Source: CALCCV01 sp964388665 (GTDB taxonomy: Bacteria; Bdellovibrionota; Bdellovibrionia; Bdellovibrionales; Bdellovibrionaceae). From it: a stretch of DNA of 64,000 bases. The position numbers and the translations under genes were made by a program. Below, piece by piece: positions 15,275 to 25,800 of this stretch. Position 1 is the stretch's first letter. Each line of letters begins with the position of its first letter. The DNA lies in NCBI GenBank assembly GCA_964388665.1, contig CAYMBJ010000002.1:1-64000 (forward strand). Reading direction: 5' to 3'. The notes under the pieces were generated by a model. That model worked only from the letters and a program-made list of their open reading frames with translations, was not told where the DNA came from and searched no databases.

Positions 15275-16738
15275 CTAAAAGAGACTTTTTTCTACCCGGT
15301 CAAAGAGCGGCCCCGAGAGCACACCCAAGACAATGATAAAAAATGCGCAAACAAGAGCTGTGATCAGCGTGGCATTGAGCGAATGCTTAGCAGTATCAGC
15401 TTCTCCCTCGGTCATGTACATCATCACCACAGGTCTTAGGTAATAATAGACACTGATGACGGAATTGATCACGCCCCAAATGCCCAGCCAAACGAGGCCT
15501 TCATTGATGGCTGCCGAAAACAAATAGAATTTACCAAAAAACCCCATTGTTGGCGGTATGCCTGCAAGCGATAGCATAAATAGAGCAAAGCAGAAACTCA
15601 GCAGTGGGCGACGCTTGGCAAGCCCACTTAAGTCTTCAACTTTAATGGAACTTGATTCGGTTTTCTCTAGCATCGCAACAATGGCAAAGGCTCCCACTGT
15701 CATGAGGCAGTAAGTGATCAGATAAAAGATCACCGAGCTCGCGCCAAAGGCACTCCCTTCGGAAATACCCGAGGCAATCACCCCGACCAAAATATAGCCT
15801 GAGTGAGAAATGCTTGAGTAAGCCAACATTCGTTTCAAATTGATCTGAATAATGGCAGCTACATTGCCAATGATCATGGTCAAAACAGCAAGCCACTGCA
15901 TGAGGTCGAGTAGCGATTCTGAACCCATCAAGGACCGCGTGGCAATCACCCGCAAAAATGCGGCAAATGAGACAGCCTTGACTGCCGTTGCCATCATTGA
16001 GGTTATCGGTGTGGCCGCTCCCTGATACACATCAGGCGTCCAAGCGTGGAAAGGAGCAATGGAGACCTTGAAACAAAAACCAATAAATACGAAACAAATT
16101 CCAAACAAAAATAAGCGGCTTGTAGATATAAGTATCAGTGTTTTTTCGACAAAACCCAAAACATTGGTGGTTCCCGTGGTTCCAAAGACAAAAGAAACAC
16201 CATATAGATAGATTGCCGACGCAAAGCTGCCCAAAAGAAAGTACTTAATAGCACTTTCTTTTGAAAGCTTCTCTTCGTTGCTCATGGCGATCATCAAATA
16301 GAGCGGCAGTGACATCATTTCAAGTCCAATAAAGATCAGCAACAGATCCACAGCCGTGACCAAAATCAGCATACCGATGGCCACATTTAGGGTTAAAAAA
16401 ATGTATTCAGAAAACTGTCGACCTTTGGTCCCTGGATTTTCATACATAAAGATCATTGCTGCCGCAGCTGATACTAATGCGATCATGCCCATCCACAAAC
16501 TCAGACCATCAAAAAGAAGTTTATCATTAAATGCGGTCCGGTTGGCGCCGCCAACGATACCCATCAAAAACATGGCCGCAACAATTCCCAGCAGCCCTAT
16601 TAGTAAAGAAACAAATGGTCTGTGCTCAACATTGCCACGCAACACCTTGGTCGTGATGGGAATCAGAGAAAACAAAAACAGAACCAACATCGGCGAAATC
16701 AGAGCTAAATCTACAAACAATGCTTCAGTGCTGACCAC
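15275..16738 (-). CDS. nuoN: NADH-quinone oxidoreductase subunit N
   Basis: NuoN is one of three antiporter-like proton-pumping subunits in the membrane arm of complex I. The 487-residue protein has about 14 hydrophobic segments and the family blocks FKVSIAPFHAWTPDVYQGAATPITSMMATAVKA-type (at 220-250, pump Lys and Pro-broken helix) and LKRMLAYSSISHSGYI. GTG start at 16738 is preceded by GGGAGTG. It is the last gene of the nuoAHJKLMN operon, 70 bp after nuoM, and faces the patatin gene convergently. Confidence 0.95.
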   Translation of the reverse strand: MVSTEALFVDLALISPMLVLFLFSLIPITTKVLRGNVEHRPFVSLLIGLLGIVAAMFLMGIVGGANRTAFNDKLLFDGLSLWMGMIALVSAAAAMIFMYENPGTKGRQFSEYIFLTLNVAIGMLILVTAVDLLLIFIGLEMMSLPLYLMIAMSNEEKLSKESAIKYFLLGSFASAIYLYGVSFVFGTTGTTNVLGFVEKTLILISTSRLFLFGICFVFIGFCFKVSIAPFHAWTPDVYQGAATPITSMMATAVKAVSFAAFLRVIATRSLMGSESLLDLMQWLAVLTMIIGNVAAIIQINLKRMLAYSSISHSGYILVGVIASGISEGSAFGASSVIFYLITYCLMTVGAFAIVAMLEKTESSSIKVEDLSGLAKRRPLLSFCFALFMLSLAGIPPTMGFFGKFYLFSAAINEGLVWLGIWGVINSVISVYYYLRPVVMMYMTEGEADTAKHSLNATLITALVCAFFIIVLGVLSGPLFDRVEKSLF

Positions 16739-16808
16739 AGTTTCACTCCCAAAAATTTAACGTTCACTATCTCGATCAATTTAAAATCAATACCACTTCG
16801 GCATCAGA

Positions 16809-18389
16809 TCAATTTGATTCCACGACTTCCAATTCGCTAGCACTCTTAAATGGCTGCTCACTCACTTTTCCCAGTGAAATGTCACCCAGCAAGTAATACT
16901 GATTTTTGTTTTTTACAAAAAAATCAACACTCGCTTGCGACCACTTTAAAAAATGCGTTGGGAAGATTCCCATCCAAAATATCAAAACAATGATCGGCGC
17001 CAGAGACAGGATTTCGCGGGCGTTCAGATCCTTAAGAGGGTGCGCCGTATCGCTTGCCAATTCACCCTTTGGACCAAAAAACACTCGTTTGAACATCCAC
17101 AGCATATAAGCCGCACCCAGAACAACCCCGGTCACAGCAATGTAGGCATAAACGGGTTGATAATTGTATGTGCCCATCAAGATCAAAAACTCACCAACAA
17201 AACCATTGGTGAGTGGGACGGCAATTGAGGACAATGTTACAATAAAGAACAACACCGTAAAAACAGGGATCACCGAAGCAAGGCCACCATAACGAGAAAT
17301 TTCGCGGGAATGGGTCCGTTCATAGATCATTCCTATCAATATGAACAGTGCACCCGTAGATATACCATGATTGAGCATCTGGTAGATTCCACCCGAGACT
17401 CCAAAGGCATTGACCGCAAACATTCCCAAAACAATATAGCCCATGTGGGAAACAGAAGAATAGGCCACTAGCTTTTTAATGTCCGTCTGAACCATTGCGA
17501 CCAATGCTCCGTAAATAATTCCCACCAAACCGAGAACCATAAACAGCCAGCTCCAATACTCCGCCGCCTGCGGAAATAGCGGAATCACCCAGCGCAAAAA
17601 GCAATAGGTGCCCATTTTCAACATAACTCCCGCCAATATAACTGAACCAGGGGTCGGCGCTTCGACGTGAGCATCTGGCAACCAAGTGTGTAGCGGAAAG
17701 AGTGGAATTTTAATAGCAAAGGCCAGGGCAAAGGCAAAAAACAGCAAGGTTTGCAAACTGAGAAACTCTCCCGCCACAAAAGGCAGTCGCAATTTATAAA
17801 ACTCAAGGATACTCGCCGACATTTGGCCCGTTGATTCTTGCGTAAGAGCCATCATATAAATGATGGCCACCAACATAAGCACAGAACCCGCCATTGTGTA
17901 GATGAAGAATTTAATGGTGGCATAGATTCGGCGCGATCCGCCCCAAATACCTATGATAAAATACATCGGAATCAGTGAGAGCTCCCAGAAGACATAAAAG
18001 AGAATGGCATCCAGCGCCAAAAAGGAACCCATCATCGCAGTTTGCAAGACAAATATGGCCGCAAAGAAGCCGCGCCAATTTTTTTGCACTGATGTCCAAC
18101 TAGACAAAATTACAATCGGAGTTAAAAATGTAGTGAGCAATATCAACCAAAATGAAATGCCATCAATGCCGACAAAATACTGGACACCAAAGCGTTGAAT
18201 CCAATCAAATCTTTCAATCAACTGCAATTTTGCTGAACTTGGATCAAATCTTTGAAAAAGCGTCAAGCTCAACACAAATTCAATCACGCTCAGACTGAGC
18301 CCTAAATGACGAATCGTGTTTTTGCTTGGCCAAACGAGAATCAGCAAAGCAAAAATCACCGGCATTACTATTAGAGTAGACAAAATCAC
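16809..18389 (-). CDS. nuoM: NADH-quinone oxidoreductase subunit M
   Basis: NuoM is an antiporter-like proton-pumping membrane subunit of complex I. The 526-residue polytopic protein carries the diagnostic PLFPLHTWLPDAHVEAPTPG stretch, followed by SVILAGVMLKMG, and DIKKLVAYSSVSHMGYIVLG, plus the Glu of WELSLIPMYF used in the charge relay. Length matches the family. It starts 10 bp after the nuoL stop. The C-terminal tail past residue 500 is hydrophilic and acidic. Confidence 0.96.
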   Translation of the reverse strand: MILSTLIVMPVIFALLILVWPSKNTIRHLGLSLSVIEFVLSLTLFQRFDPSSAKLQLIERFDWIQRFGVQYFVGIDGISFWLILLTTFLTPIVILSSWTSVQKNWRGFFAAIFVLQTAMMGSFLALDAILFYVFWELSLIPMYFIIGIWGGSRRIYATIKFFIYTMAGSVLMLVAIIYMMALTQESTGQMSASILEFYKLRLPFVAGEFLSLQTLLFFAFALAFAIKIPLFPLHTWLPDAHVEAPTPGSVILAGVMLKMGTYCFLRWVIPLFPQAAEYWSWLFMVLGLVGIIYGALVAMVQTDIKKLVAYSSVSHMGYIVLGMFAVNAFGVSGGIYQMLNHGISTGALFILIGMIYERTHSREISRYGGLASVIPVFTVLFFIVTLSSIAVPLTNGFVGEFLILMGTYNYQPVYAYIAVTGVVLGAAYMLWMFKRVFFGPKGELASDTAHPLKDLNAREILSLAPIIVLIFWMGIFPTHFLKWSQASVDFFVKNKNQYYLLGDISLGKVSEQPFKSASELEVVESN

Positions 18390-18399
18390 TATAAACCTC

Positions 18400-20334
18400 T
18401 TACTTGGTCAAAATCATTGCCAACGTGATGACAATTCCTATTCCAATGTACATTGCATACTGCTGCATATTTCCAGTTTGCAAACCGCGAACAAACTGCC
18501 CGCTTCCAACAATCAAATCAGAAAGTACATAGGTAGCCTTATCAATGACACGAACATCTATATAGTACCAAAGGGCGCGAGAACCTCGCACCAGCGGACG
18601 CACGATCAGTTTGTCATAAATTTCGTCGACAAAGTACTTGCCATTAACGACTCGGTACACGAGTCCGAGAGCGTCTGACATTCTCTTAGGCAGTTCAGGA
18701 TTACGCACATAAAAATGATATGCCAAAAACGCCGAGGTCACAGCCAGTGCGATGGACGCAACCATCAATAGAACTTCTGTAGAGGTTTTTGCTTCGGTCA
18801 AACCAGGTATTGGTCGAATCACAGGAGCCAGCCAATTCATAATCGTATTTTCTGGATGTCCCGGAAGAATGGCCCCGATGACGTGTGGAATTCCCACCCA
18901 GCCACCAATTACGGACAGAATTGCCAAAACAAAAAGTGGAATCAACATAATTGAGGGCGATTCATGGGGATGAACAGATTTAGGAACGCGACTCTTTCCC
19001 CAAAAAGTAAGGGCCATCAATCTTGTCATGTAAAACGCCGTCAACGCAGTACCTATGGCTCCCATCACCCACAGTACAATATGTCCCCGTGGCGAGTGAA
19101 ACGACATCCACAAGATTTCATCCTTTGAGAAAAATCCCGCAAATGGCGGTAGACCAATGATGGCCACCCAGCCCATGAAAAATGTAAGGTGCGTCCACTT
19201 CAATGCTGTACGCAGTCCACCCATTTTGCGAATGTCTTGCTCCTCATGCATCGCATGAATAACACTACCAGAGCCCAAGAACATGAGAGCCTTAAAAAAT
19301 GCATGGGTCATTAAATGAAAAATGGCCGCACCAAAAGCACCGACCCCTGCCGCTAAAAACATATAACCCAACTGCGAAACTGTTGAGTAAGCCAATACCT
19401 TCTTAATGTCATACTGAGTGAGACCAATCGTTGCGGCGATAACAGCGGTGAGAGCGCCGATGATCGCTATCACCATCATGGTGTTCGGTGCCGCTAAAAA
19501 TACACCATTAAGTCGCACAATCATATAGACACCTGCAGTCACCATTGTTGCGGCATGGATCAATGCAGAAACTGGTGTTGGACCCGCCATGGCATCTGGT
19601 AGCCAAACATAAAGGGGAATTTGCGCTGATTTTCCAGTGGCACCCACAAACAAAAGCAAGGTGCCCAGCGTGACTGGATCCATCCAAAAATAGGTTGGTT
19701 CTTGTGGAACGAGAGCATTGAGCTCCGTAAAGCCGATCGTACCAAAGGTGGCAAAAAGAATAAAGATTCCCAAAAGAAAGGCGGCATCACCAATGCGATT
19801 AACAATAAAGGCTTTCATTCCAGCAGCCGCTTTGGCCGAGTCGGTAAACCAAAAACCGATCAAGAGGTACGAACAAAGTCCTACGCCTTCCCAGCCGACA
19901 AACATAGTGAGGAGGCTATCGCCAAGAACGAGAATCAGCATATTGAATATAAACAGATTCAAATAGCAAAAGTACTTGGTCACTCCCTTGTCGTGATGCA
20001 TGTATCCGATCGAAAAAAGATGAATCAATGTGCCAACACCAGTGATCACCAAAAGCATAATGGCGCTCAACTGATCAATGAGAAAACTAAAGTGAACATT
20101 CAATCCACCCACCTGGATCCACGGAAGAAGGTCAGCAGTGATGGTTCTTTCTGCGGTAGGCATATCAACTAGCTTTAAAAATGCGATTACACTCACAATA
20201 AAAGATACAGCGACAGCCGCGGTGGCAATTCCACCAGAGATATTTGCATTGTGGCTCTTTAGACGAAACCCATTGATGAAAAAGCCAATCAGGGGAGCCA
20301 GCAAAATTATGGTGACCATTGTATTGTGATCCAT
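18400..20334 (-). CDS. nuoL: NADH-quinone oxidoreductase subunit L
   Basis: NuoL is the distal proton-pumping subunit whose long lateral helix braces the membrane arm. The 644-residue protein has GWEGVGLCSYLLIGFWF (TM5 Glu), PLYVWLPDAMAGPTPVSALI followed by HAATMVTAGVYM, and YDIKKVLAYSTVSQLGYMF. The C-terminal amphipathic and final TM segments are present (LVIRP-type LIVRPLVRGS and the closing IGIGIVITLAMIL). Length is normal. It begins 1 bp after the nuoK stop. Confidence 0.97.
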   Translation of the reverse strand: MDHNTMVTIILLAPLIGFFINGFRLKSHNANISGGIATAAVAVSFIVSVIAFLKLVDMPTAERTITADLLPWIQVGGLNVHFSFLIDQLSAIMLLVITGVGTLIHLFSIGYMHHDKGVTKYFCYLNLFIFNMLILVLGDSLLTMFVGWEGVGLCSYLLIGFWFTDSAKAAAGMKAFIVNRIGDAAFLLGIFILFATFGTIGFTELNALVPQEPTYFWMDPVTLGTLLLFVGATGKSAQIPLYVWLPDAMAGPTPVSALIHAATMVTAGVYMIVRLNGVFLAAPNTMMVIAIIGALTAVIAATIGLTQYDIKKVLAYSTVSQLGYMFLAAGVGAFGAAIFHLMTHAFFKALMFLGSGSVIHAMHEEQDIRKMGGLRTALKWTHLTFFMGWVAIIGLPPFAGFFSKDEILWMSFHSPRGHIVLWVMGAIGTALTAFYMTRLMALTFWGKSRVPKSVHPHESPSIMLIPLFVLAILSVIGGWVGIPHVIGAILPGHPENTIMNWLAPVIRPIPGLTEAKTSTEVLLMVASIALAVTSAFLAYHFYVRNPELPKRMSDALGLVYRVVNGKYFVDEIYDKLIVRPLVRGSRALWYYIDVRVIDKATYVLSDLIVGSGQFVRGLQTGNMQQYAMYIGIGIVITLAMILTK

Positions 20335-20335
20335 T

Positions 20336-20662
20336 CTAACCCCTTAGATGCTCAAAAAATCTAATGTTCACTTCTTTAAATCGTTTGAAAATACTGACCG
20401 CAATCGCCAAGCCAACAGCCGCTTCGGCCGCTGCGATCGTCATTACAAAAAACACCATCAATTGACCTTCTATATGGCCATTGTATTTGCTAAACGCTAT
20501 AAAACTGATATTGACCGCATTGAGCATCAGCTCGACACCCATCAAAATTACAATAAGATTTCGGCGCAATAAAACTGTTGCGATGCCCATTACAAACAGC
20601 AATGACGACAGAATCAAATAGTGAGAGAGACCAATTTGTAAAAATAAACTCTCACTTTGCAT
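20336..20662 (-). CDS. nuoK: NADH-quinone oxidoreductase subunit K
   Basis: NuoK is a three-helix membrane subunit with two conserved glutamates needed for proton transfer. In the 108-residue product these are in LMGVELMLNAVN (TM2) and TIAAAEAAVGLAI (TM3), with RRNLIVIL before them. The ATG overlaps the 3' end of nuoJ by 11 nt, so translation is coupled. Confidence 0.95.
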   Translation of the reverse strand: MQSESLFLQIGLSHYLILSSLLFVMGIATVLLRRNLIVILMGVELMLNAVNISFIAFSKYNGHIEGQLMVFFVMTIAAAEAAVGLAIAVSIFKRFKEVNIRFFEHLRG

Positions 20663-21194
20663 GAGTTCCCCCTTTAGATCGGGCCAAGGAAACCGTGCCC
20701 ACGGCGATGACTAACAACAATACCCCCAAGGCTTCAAAAGCGAATAAATTGTCTTGGAAAAGCATTTTACCTAGGATTTTTGACGAGTCTTCAAAACCCG
20801 GCTGCCCGGCTGCTGCCGCAGCCTCACTGGACTTAACCGAAATTCGCTGACCAAGAGTCATAATGATGGCACCAGAAATCAAACCTGACAAAATCCCAAC
20901 AGTTCCCACTTTGATAGCGCCTGATACAATCCCTTTGCTAAAGGCATTGAGTTCACTTTTTAAATCAAAGAGCATCAGCACAAGCACAAATAAGACCAAC
21001 ACGGCGCCCGCGTAGACAATCAGTTGCACTCCAGCGATAAAGTAGGCTCCCAAAGTGATAAAGACTGCCGATACACCAATCATGGTCATCGCCAAACTCA
21101 AAGCACAGTAGATGGGATTTGTTAACAAGACCACTGCCAAGCCACTGCCCAAAGTCACCACGGCCAAAAACCAAAAAAGTAATGCGTCTGCCAT
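20652..21194 (-). CDS. nuoJ: NADH-quinone oxidoreductase subunit J
   Basis: NuoJ is a membrane subunit next to the quinone chamber; its third helix bends during turnover. The 180-residue protein has five hydrophobic segments and the diagnostic VQLIVYAGAVLVLFVLVLML helix. A linker with an Ala-rich run (SSEAAAAAGQPG) lies between TM4 and TM5. Overlaps nuoK by 11 nt. Confidence 0.93.
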   Translation of the reverse strand: MADALLFWFLAVVTLGSGLAVVLLTNPIYCALSLAMTMIGVSAVFITLGAYFIAGVQLIVYAGAVLVLFVLVLMLFDLKSELNAFSKGIVSGAIKVGTVGILSGLISGAIIMTLGQRISVKSSEAAAAAGQPGFEDSSKILGKMLFQDNLFAFEALGVLLLVIAVGTVSLARSKGGTHAK

Positions 21195-21220
21195 CTTGAA
21201 GAATCCTCCGTCGCTTTAAC

Positions 21221-22384
21221 TTAGAACGCTTGGCTTGCTAAATACACACCAAAGGCCGTCAATATTGTATTCAGCAAAGCCCAAGGCAACATTGTTTTCC
21301 ATCCCAAGTCCATGAGTTGATCATATCGAAATCTTGGAAAGGTCCAGCGCACCCATATAAAAAACCAAAGTATCAGGCCAAATTTAATATTAAACGAAAT
21401 AAAATGAACAACCGCCGTAGCTATTGAAGCCGCTTCTTGGGTACCAAAACTTTGCAATGCCCATTCAGAGATGTGGCTCGGGCTCAGCGCCGGAAAGGGC
21501 AATGCATATCCACCCAAATAGAATGCTGAAAATAAGCCAGCCGCCACCATCATGTGGCCATACTCACCGATAAAAAACATGAGCATCTTAAATCCGCCGT
21601 ACTCAGTATGGAAGCCTGCAACAAGTTCTGCTTCGCCCTCAGCTAAATCGAAGGGCAAACGATTGGATTCTGCAAATGTGGCCGATAAAAACAGCAATGC
21701 ACCCAGCGGCTGATAAAATATACCCCAGTTGGGCAAGTAAGCCGAAGAAATGGTATAACCCAGCATCTGAAAGTGAAAGTAGCCGTGTTGTGCCTCAATC
21801 ATGGTCGTAAGGTTGAAAGTACCAAATAGCAAAATGATGCCGACAATGGAAAGCCCCAATGGCAATTCATAACTGATGGTTTGCGCCGATGCCCGCAAAG
21901 CTCCTAGAAGCGAAAACTTGCTGCCAGATCCCCAACCCGCCATCAAAATCGTGTAAGCCGCCAAACTGCTCACACCCAATATATAGACGATGCCAATGTT
22001 TATATCAAAACCCTGAACCTTGAATACGTAGGGTCCCCACGAAGAACCAAAGGCCTCAAATGCCGCAACCTGAATCGGCGTCGACATCGGAATGGCGCAA
22101 AAAGCGAGGGTCGCAGGAATCAAGGCAAATACCGGAGCAAGATAAAACAATGTCACCACGGCACTGCGAGGATAAAAATCCTCTTTGGTAATAAATTTAA
22201 CGGCATCTGCCAATAGCTGCAAAAGTCCTAATGGTCCGACACGATTGGGGCCGAATCTATTTTGGATAAAAGCAGAACCTCTTCGTTCTAGCCAAACCAA
22301 AATAGGTACTGCTTGCACCATCATGATGAAAATTAAAACAAGCTTTACGCAATTGATTGCAATTTCTAAGGTGTCTTTTCCCAT
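21221..22384 (-). CDS. nuoH: NADH-quinone oxidoreductase subunit H
   Basis: NuoH anchors the peripheral arm and forms the quinone entry channel. The 387-residue polytopic product has the signature ERRGSAFIQNRFGPNRVGP near residue 34, KFITKEDFYP, a GWGSGSKFSLLGALRASAQ loop, SYELPLG and FAESNRLPFDLAEGEAELV with the conserved acidic funnel, then VRWTFPRFRYDQLM. Length is slightly above average. It starts 4 bp after nuoA; the subunits BCD that sit between A and H in standard operons are missing here. Confidence 0.97.
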   Translation of the reverse strand: MGKDTLEIAINCVKLVLIFIMMVQAVPILVWLERRGSAFIQNRFGPNRVGPLGLLQLLADAVKFITKEDFYPRSAVVTLFYLAPVFALIPATLAFCAIPMSTPIQVAAFEAFGSSWGPYVFKVQGFDINIGIVYILGVSSLAAYTILMAGWGSGSKFSLLGALRASAQTISYELPLGLSIVGIILLFGTFNLTTMIEAQHGYFHFQMLGYTISSAYLPNWGIFYQPLGALLFLSATFAESNRLPFDLAEGEAELVAGFHTEYGGFKMLMFFIGEYGHMMVAAGLFSAFYLGGYALPFPALSPSHISEWALQSFGTQEAASIATAVVHFISFNIKFGLILWFFIWVRWTFPRFRYDQLMDLGWKTMLPWALLNTILTAFGVYLASQAF

Positions 22385-22388
22385 CTAT

Positions 22389-22757
22389 TCAATCCCACTC
22401 AAGAGCTTTTGATTTGATCTCCCAAAAAAGACCATAAATAAACACCAGCAGAAAGACCATCATTGCGCCCAATACGTAGCCACCTTGACCGGCAGCAATA
22501 AAGTCGCGAAAAGTGAGCGCCCATGGATACATAAAAATAATTTCAATATCGAATAGAATAAACAAGATTGCAGTGAGATAAAATTTTACCGAAATCTTTG
22601 TGTCTTTTTTCATCTGCCCAGGAAGACCACACTCATAAGCATCGTATTTCTCGATGGGGCCCGCTTTCATGCCACCAATTTTACGAGCAAGAAAGATTAA
22701 AAAGTATCCAAACGCCAAAATAAATAAGGTTAAAAAGATAATTCCGCCGAGCGGCAC
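22389..22757 (-). CDS. nuoA: NADH-quinone oxidoreductase subunit A
   Basis: NuoA is a three-helix membrane subunit whose loop contacts the quinone site. The 122-residue protein has KYDAYECGLP with the conserved Cys-bearing loop, then SVKFYLTAILFILFDIEIIFMYPWA, the diagnostic second helix with acidic residues. It is the first gene of the membrane-arm operon; the 72-bp gap to the divergent mfd gene must hold both promoters. Confidence 0.95.
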   Translation of the reverse strand: MPLGGIIFLTLFILAFGYFLIFLARKIGGMKAGPIEKYDAYECGLPGQMKKDTKISVKFYLTAILFILFDIEIIFMYPWALTFRDFIAAGQGGYVLGAMMVFLLVFIYGLFWEIKSKALEWD

Positions 22758-22829
22758 ATTCCCTCCAGAGATCGCGAAATAAAAGTAGCATCCCCAACTG
22801 AGATCTTCTACAAGTGTGATACTATATTC

Positions 22830-25800
22830 ATGCCCTTAATCTTAAGGAAGAGCAACGACAAGATATATATGAAAATAGAAAACCTAGGCTTGCATTTTTC
22901 AGACGTGATCGAACGAAAACTCAAGCTCTCAAGTGAAGATCTTAGAATTCAAGGCCTGAGCCAAGCTTCCATTGTTGGACTGCTTGTCAGTCAATGGGTT
23001 CACAGCGCAAAGACGGCCATGCCGCAATTGGTTATAGTTGCAGATGCAGAGTCCGTAAAGAGCTTTGCCGAATCGGTAGGTCTATTTGATCCAACACTCA
23101 AAGTCCATTCGCTCACGGATTGGGATGTTCACGCATATTCGGGACTCTTTCCCAACCACAAAAATTCCATTGCTAAGCTAAATTTTCTTTTTAATGCACA
23201 GAACGCAAGCAAGTTGGACATCTTTGTCACGACGGCGACTGCACTGTTGCAACTCGCGATTCCGTTTTCAGTGCTTTCTAACAACACCTTCACTTTGCGG
23301 GTGGGTGATGAGTGGGACCAAAAACTTTCTGACAGGCTCTACCAGTTGGGCTATAGCCAAACTCCCGTTGCCGAGGATCCTGGACAGTTGGCCATTCGCG
23401 GTGGAATCATCGATGTGTACTCTCCCGCCATGCCCTCGGCAGTGCGTGTGAGTCTTTACGGGGATATGATCGAAAGTCTTCGTGAGATTGACATAGGTTC
23501 GCAGCGAGCCGATCAGGAGTTAAAATCCATCACCATCATTCCCGCCTCTGAAACTCTCTATTTCGACGAAAATTACGAAGCTCTGATTGGTCAATTCCGC
23601 CAGAGCGCCCAGTCACGTACTCAGAGCCGCAAGGTGGATCAGGGTGAGTTTGATGAAACTCTTCAGCAATTGCTGCGCAAATCATCATTTGCTGGTGTCG
23701 AATATCTCTTGCCTTATTTTTATCCAAAACTGGACCAGGTTCTCGATCACTTCTCGTCGCCACTCTATACGTGGATTGTCGATGAAGACGATATTTTACG
23801 ATCTTCAGACGATTTTCAGCAAGAGTTGAAATCCTCATTTGCATCTGCAGATTCACAAGCCATTCGTCCAGACATTGAAAGCTTGTATTTGGATTATTTT
23901 TCGCTGCGTTTTCCTGAAGGATCTAAAAAGTTGATCTTTGACAATCTGGTGTCGTCTGCAAGTGAAGGCGATCACATCGTGCCGTACTATGCGTACTCGA
24001 TTTCTGATCTGGCAATAATTGCCAAAAACCATTCACCTGGGTCCACTGAGTACTTAGATCTTTTTGCAAAAAAGCTCACAAGTTTTCGTGAGGCGGGATA
24101 CCGCGTTTTTATTTCTACAAAATCAAAAACCAATCAAGATCGCCTGCAGCTGTATCTGGGTAAAATGAATTTTGAACCGATGCTCGCCTCTGCAAATGAA
24201 CGACTCTGGGAAACCTGGCTTACGGAACAAGCAAACTCAATGAGACGCATTCACATTTTGACCGAACCTTTTCAGGCCAGCGTGCGCCTCGAAGATGAAA
24301 AGCTCGTATTCCTGCGCGATGATGATTTTTTAGGAAGCAAGGAGAGAGCCGCAAAGCGAGTCGAAACCGAAGCCTTTCACAAGCAGGCTCGCAGCATGCA
24401 GTTCGGCGACCTAAAGGTCGGGGATTTTGTTGTTCATCTCAAGCACGGTGTAGGGGTTTACGAAGGCCTCAAAAAGATGACTGTCAATGAAGTGGACGCT
24501 GAGTTCATTCAACTCAGCTATCGCGACAAAGATCGCCTCTATCTGCCAATCTACCGCATCAATCAGCTGCAAAAGCACTCCTCTGCCGGAGCCAATACTA
24601 CTTTGGATAAACTGGGTGGCCTGTCTTGGGAAAAAGCAAAAGTAAAGGTGAAGTCACATCTTAAAGACATCGCCAGCGAACTATTGGCACTGTATGCAAA
24701 GCGCGCCGAGACGACTCGCCCACCGCTTGATCTCGATTCAAGTGAGATCCTTAAATTTGACAATCAATTTCCTTATACCGAAACAGAAGATCAACTTCGT
24801 GCACTTGAGGCCATTCAGACGGATTTCAAGAGCACTAAACCTATGGACCGTTTGATCTGCGGTGATGTTGGCTTTGGCAAAACAGAGATTGCGATGCGAG
24901 CCGCCTTTATAGCCGCAAGCAATGGGAAACAGGTGGCCGTGCTCGCGCCAACAACAGTGCTCACCGCGCAACACGGCGAAACTTTTGGTACACGTTTCAA
25001 GGGTTGGCCTTTTAAAATCAAAGTGCTCAATCGTTTTTTAGCGCCCAAAGATGTTAAGATACTTTTGAAAGAGATTTCAGAGGGACAGGTGGACATTGTC
25101 ATTGGTACCCATCGCCTCCTCAGTCAGGATGTGCAGTTCAAAAACCTTGGACTGCTGATCGTTGACGAAGAACAAAAGTTTGGCGTGACTCATAAAGAAA
25201 AGATCAAAAAGCTAAAGATCTCAGTCGACACGATTTCACTGTCAGCGACGCCGATTCCACGAACATTGAATATGGCTTTGGCTGGCATTCGCGATTTGAG
25301 TCTCATCAACACAGCTCCTGTGGATAGACTTCCCGTGAGAACCTTTATATCGAAATTTGACAGAGAAACCATTCGCAAAGGAATCTTGGCCGAGGTTCAT
25401 CGTGGTGGTCAGGTCTATTTTGTTCACAATCGGATTCAATCTATCTATTCTTTGAGTGATGAATTGCGTGAGATATGTCCGGACATTCGCATGCGTATCG
25501 CCCATGGACAAATGCCTGAGAATGAACTGGAGACCACCATGGTGGACTTTTTTAAACATGAATTTGATGTGCTGCTGTCGACGGCAATCATTGAAAGCGG
25601 CATGGACATCTCTCGGGCGAATACAATTTTCATCGATCAAGCACAGATTTTTGGCCTCAGCCAACTCTATCAATTGCGCGGCCGAGTGGGACGCTCTAAA
25701 TCCAGAGCCTATTGCTATCTCCTGATTCCGCGTGACAGAGTCCTCGAGAAAGATGCACAGGAGCGCTTGAAAGTGATTCAAGAGAACACCGCCTTAGGTA

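Noticed and set aside
19702..20172. Long open frame antisense to nuoL
   Set aside because: It lies opposite a strongly conserved gene, has no ribosome binding site or recognisable domain and is explained by codon bias.
25242..25781. Open frame of about 180 codons antisense to mfd
   Set aside because: It opposes the conserved helicase motifs of mfd and shows no family resemblance, so it is a shadow frame.
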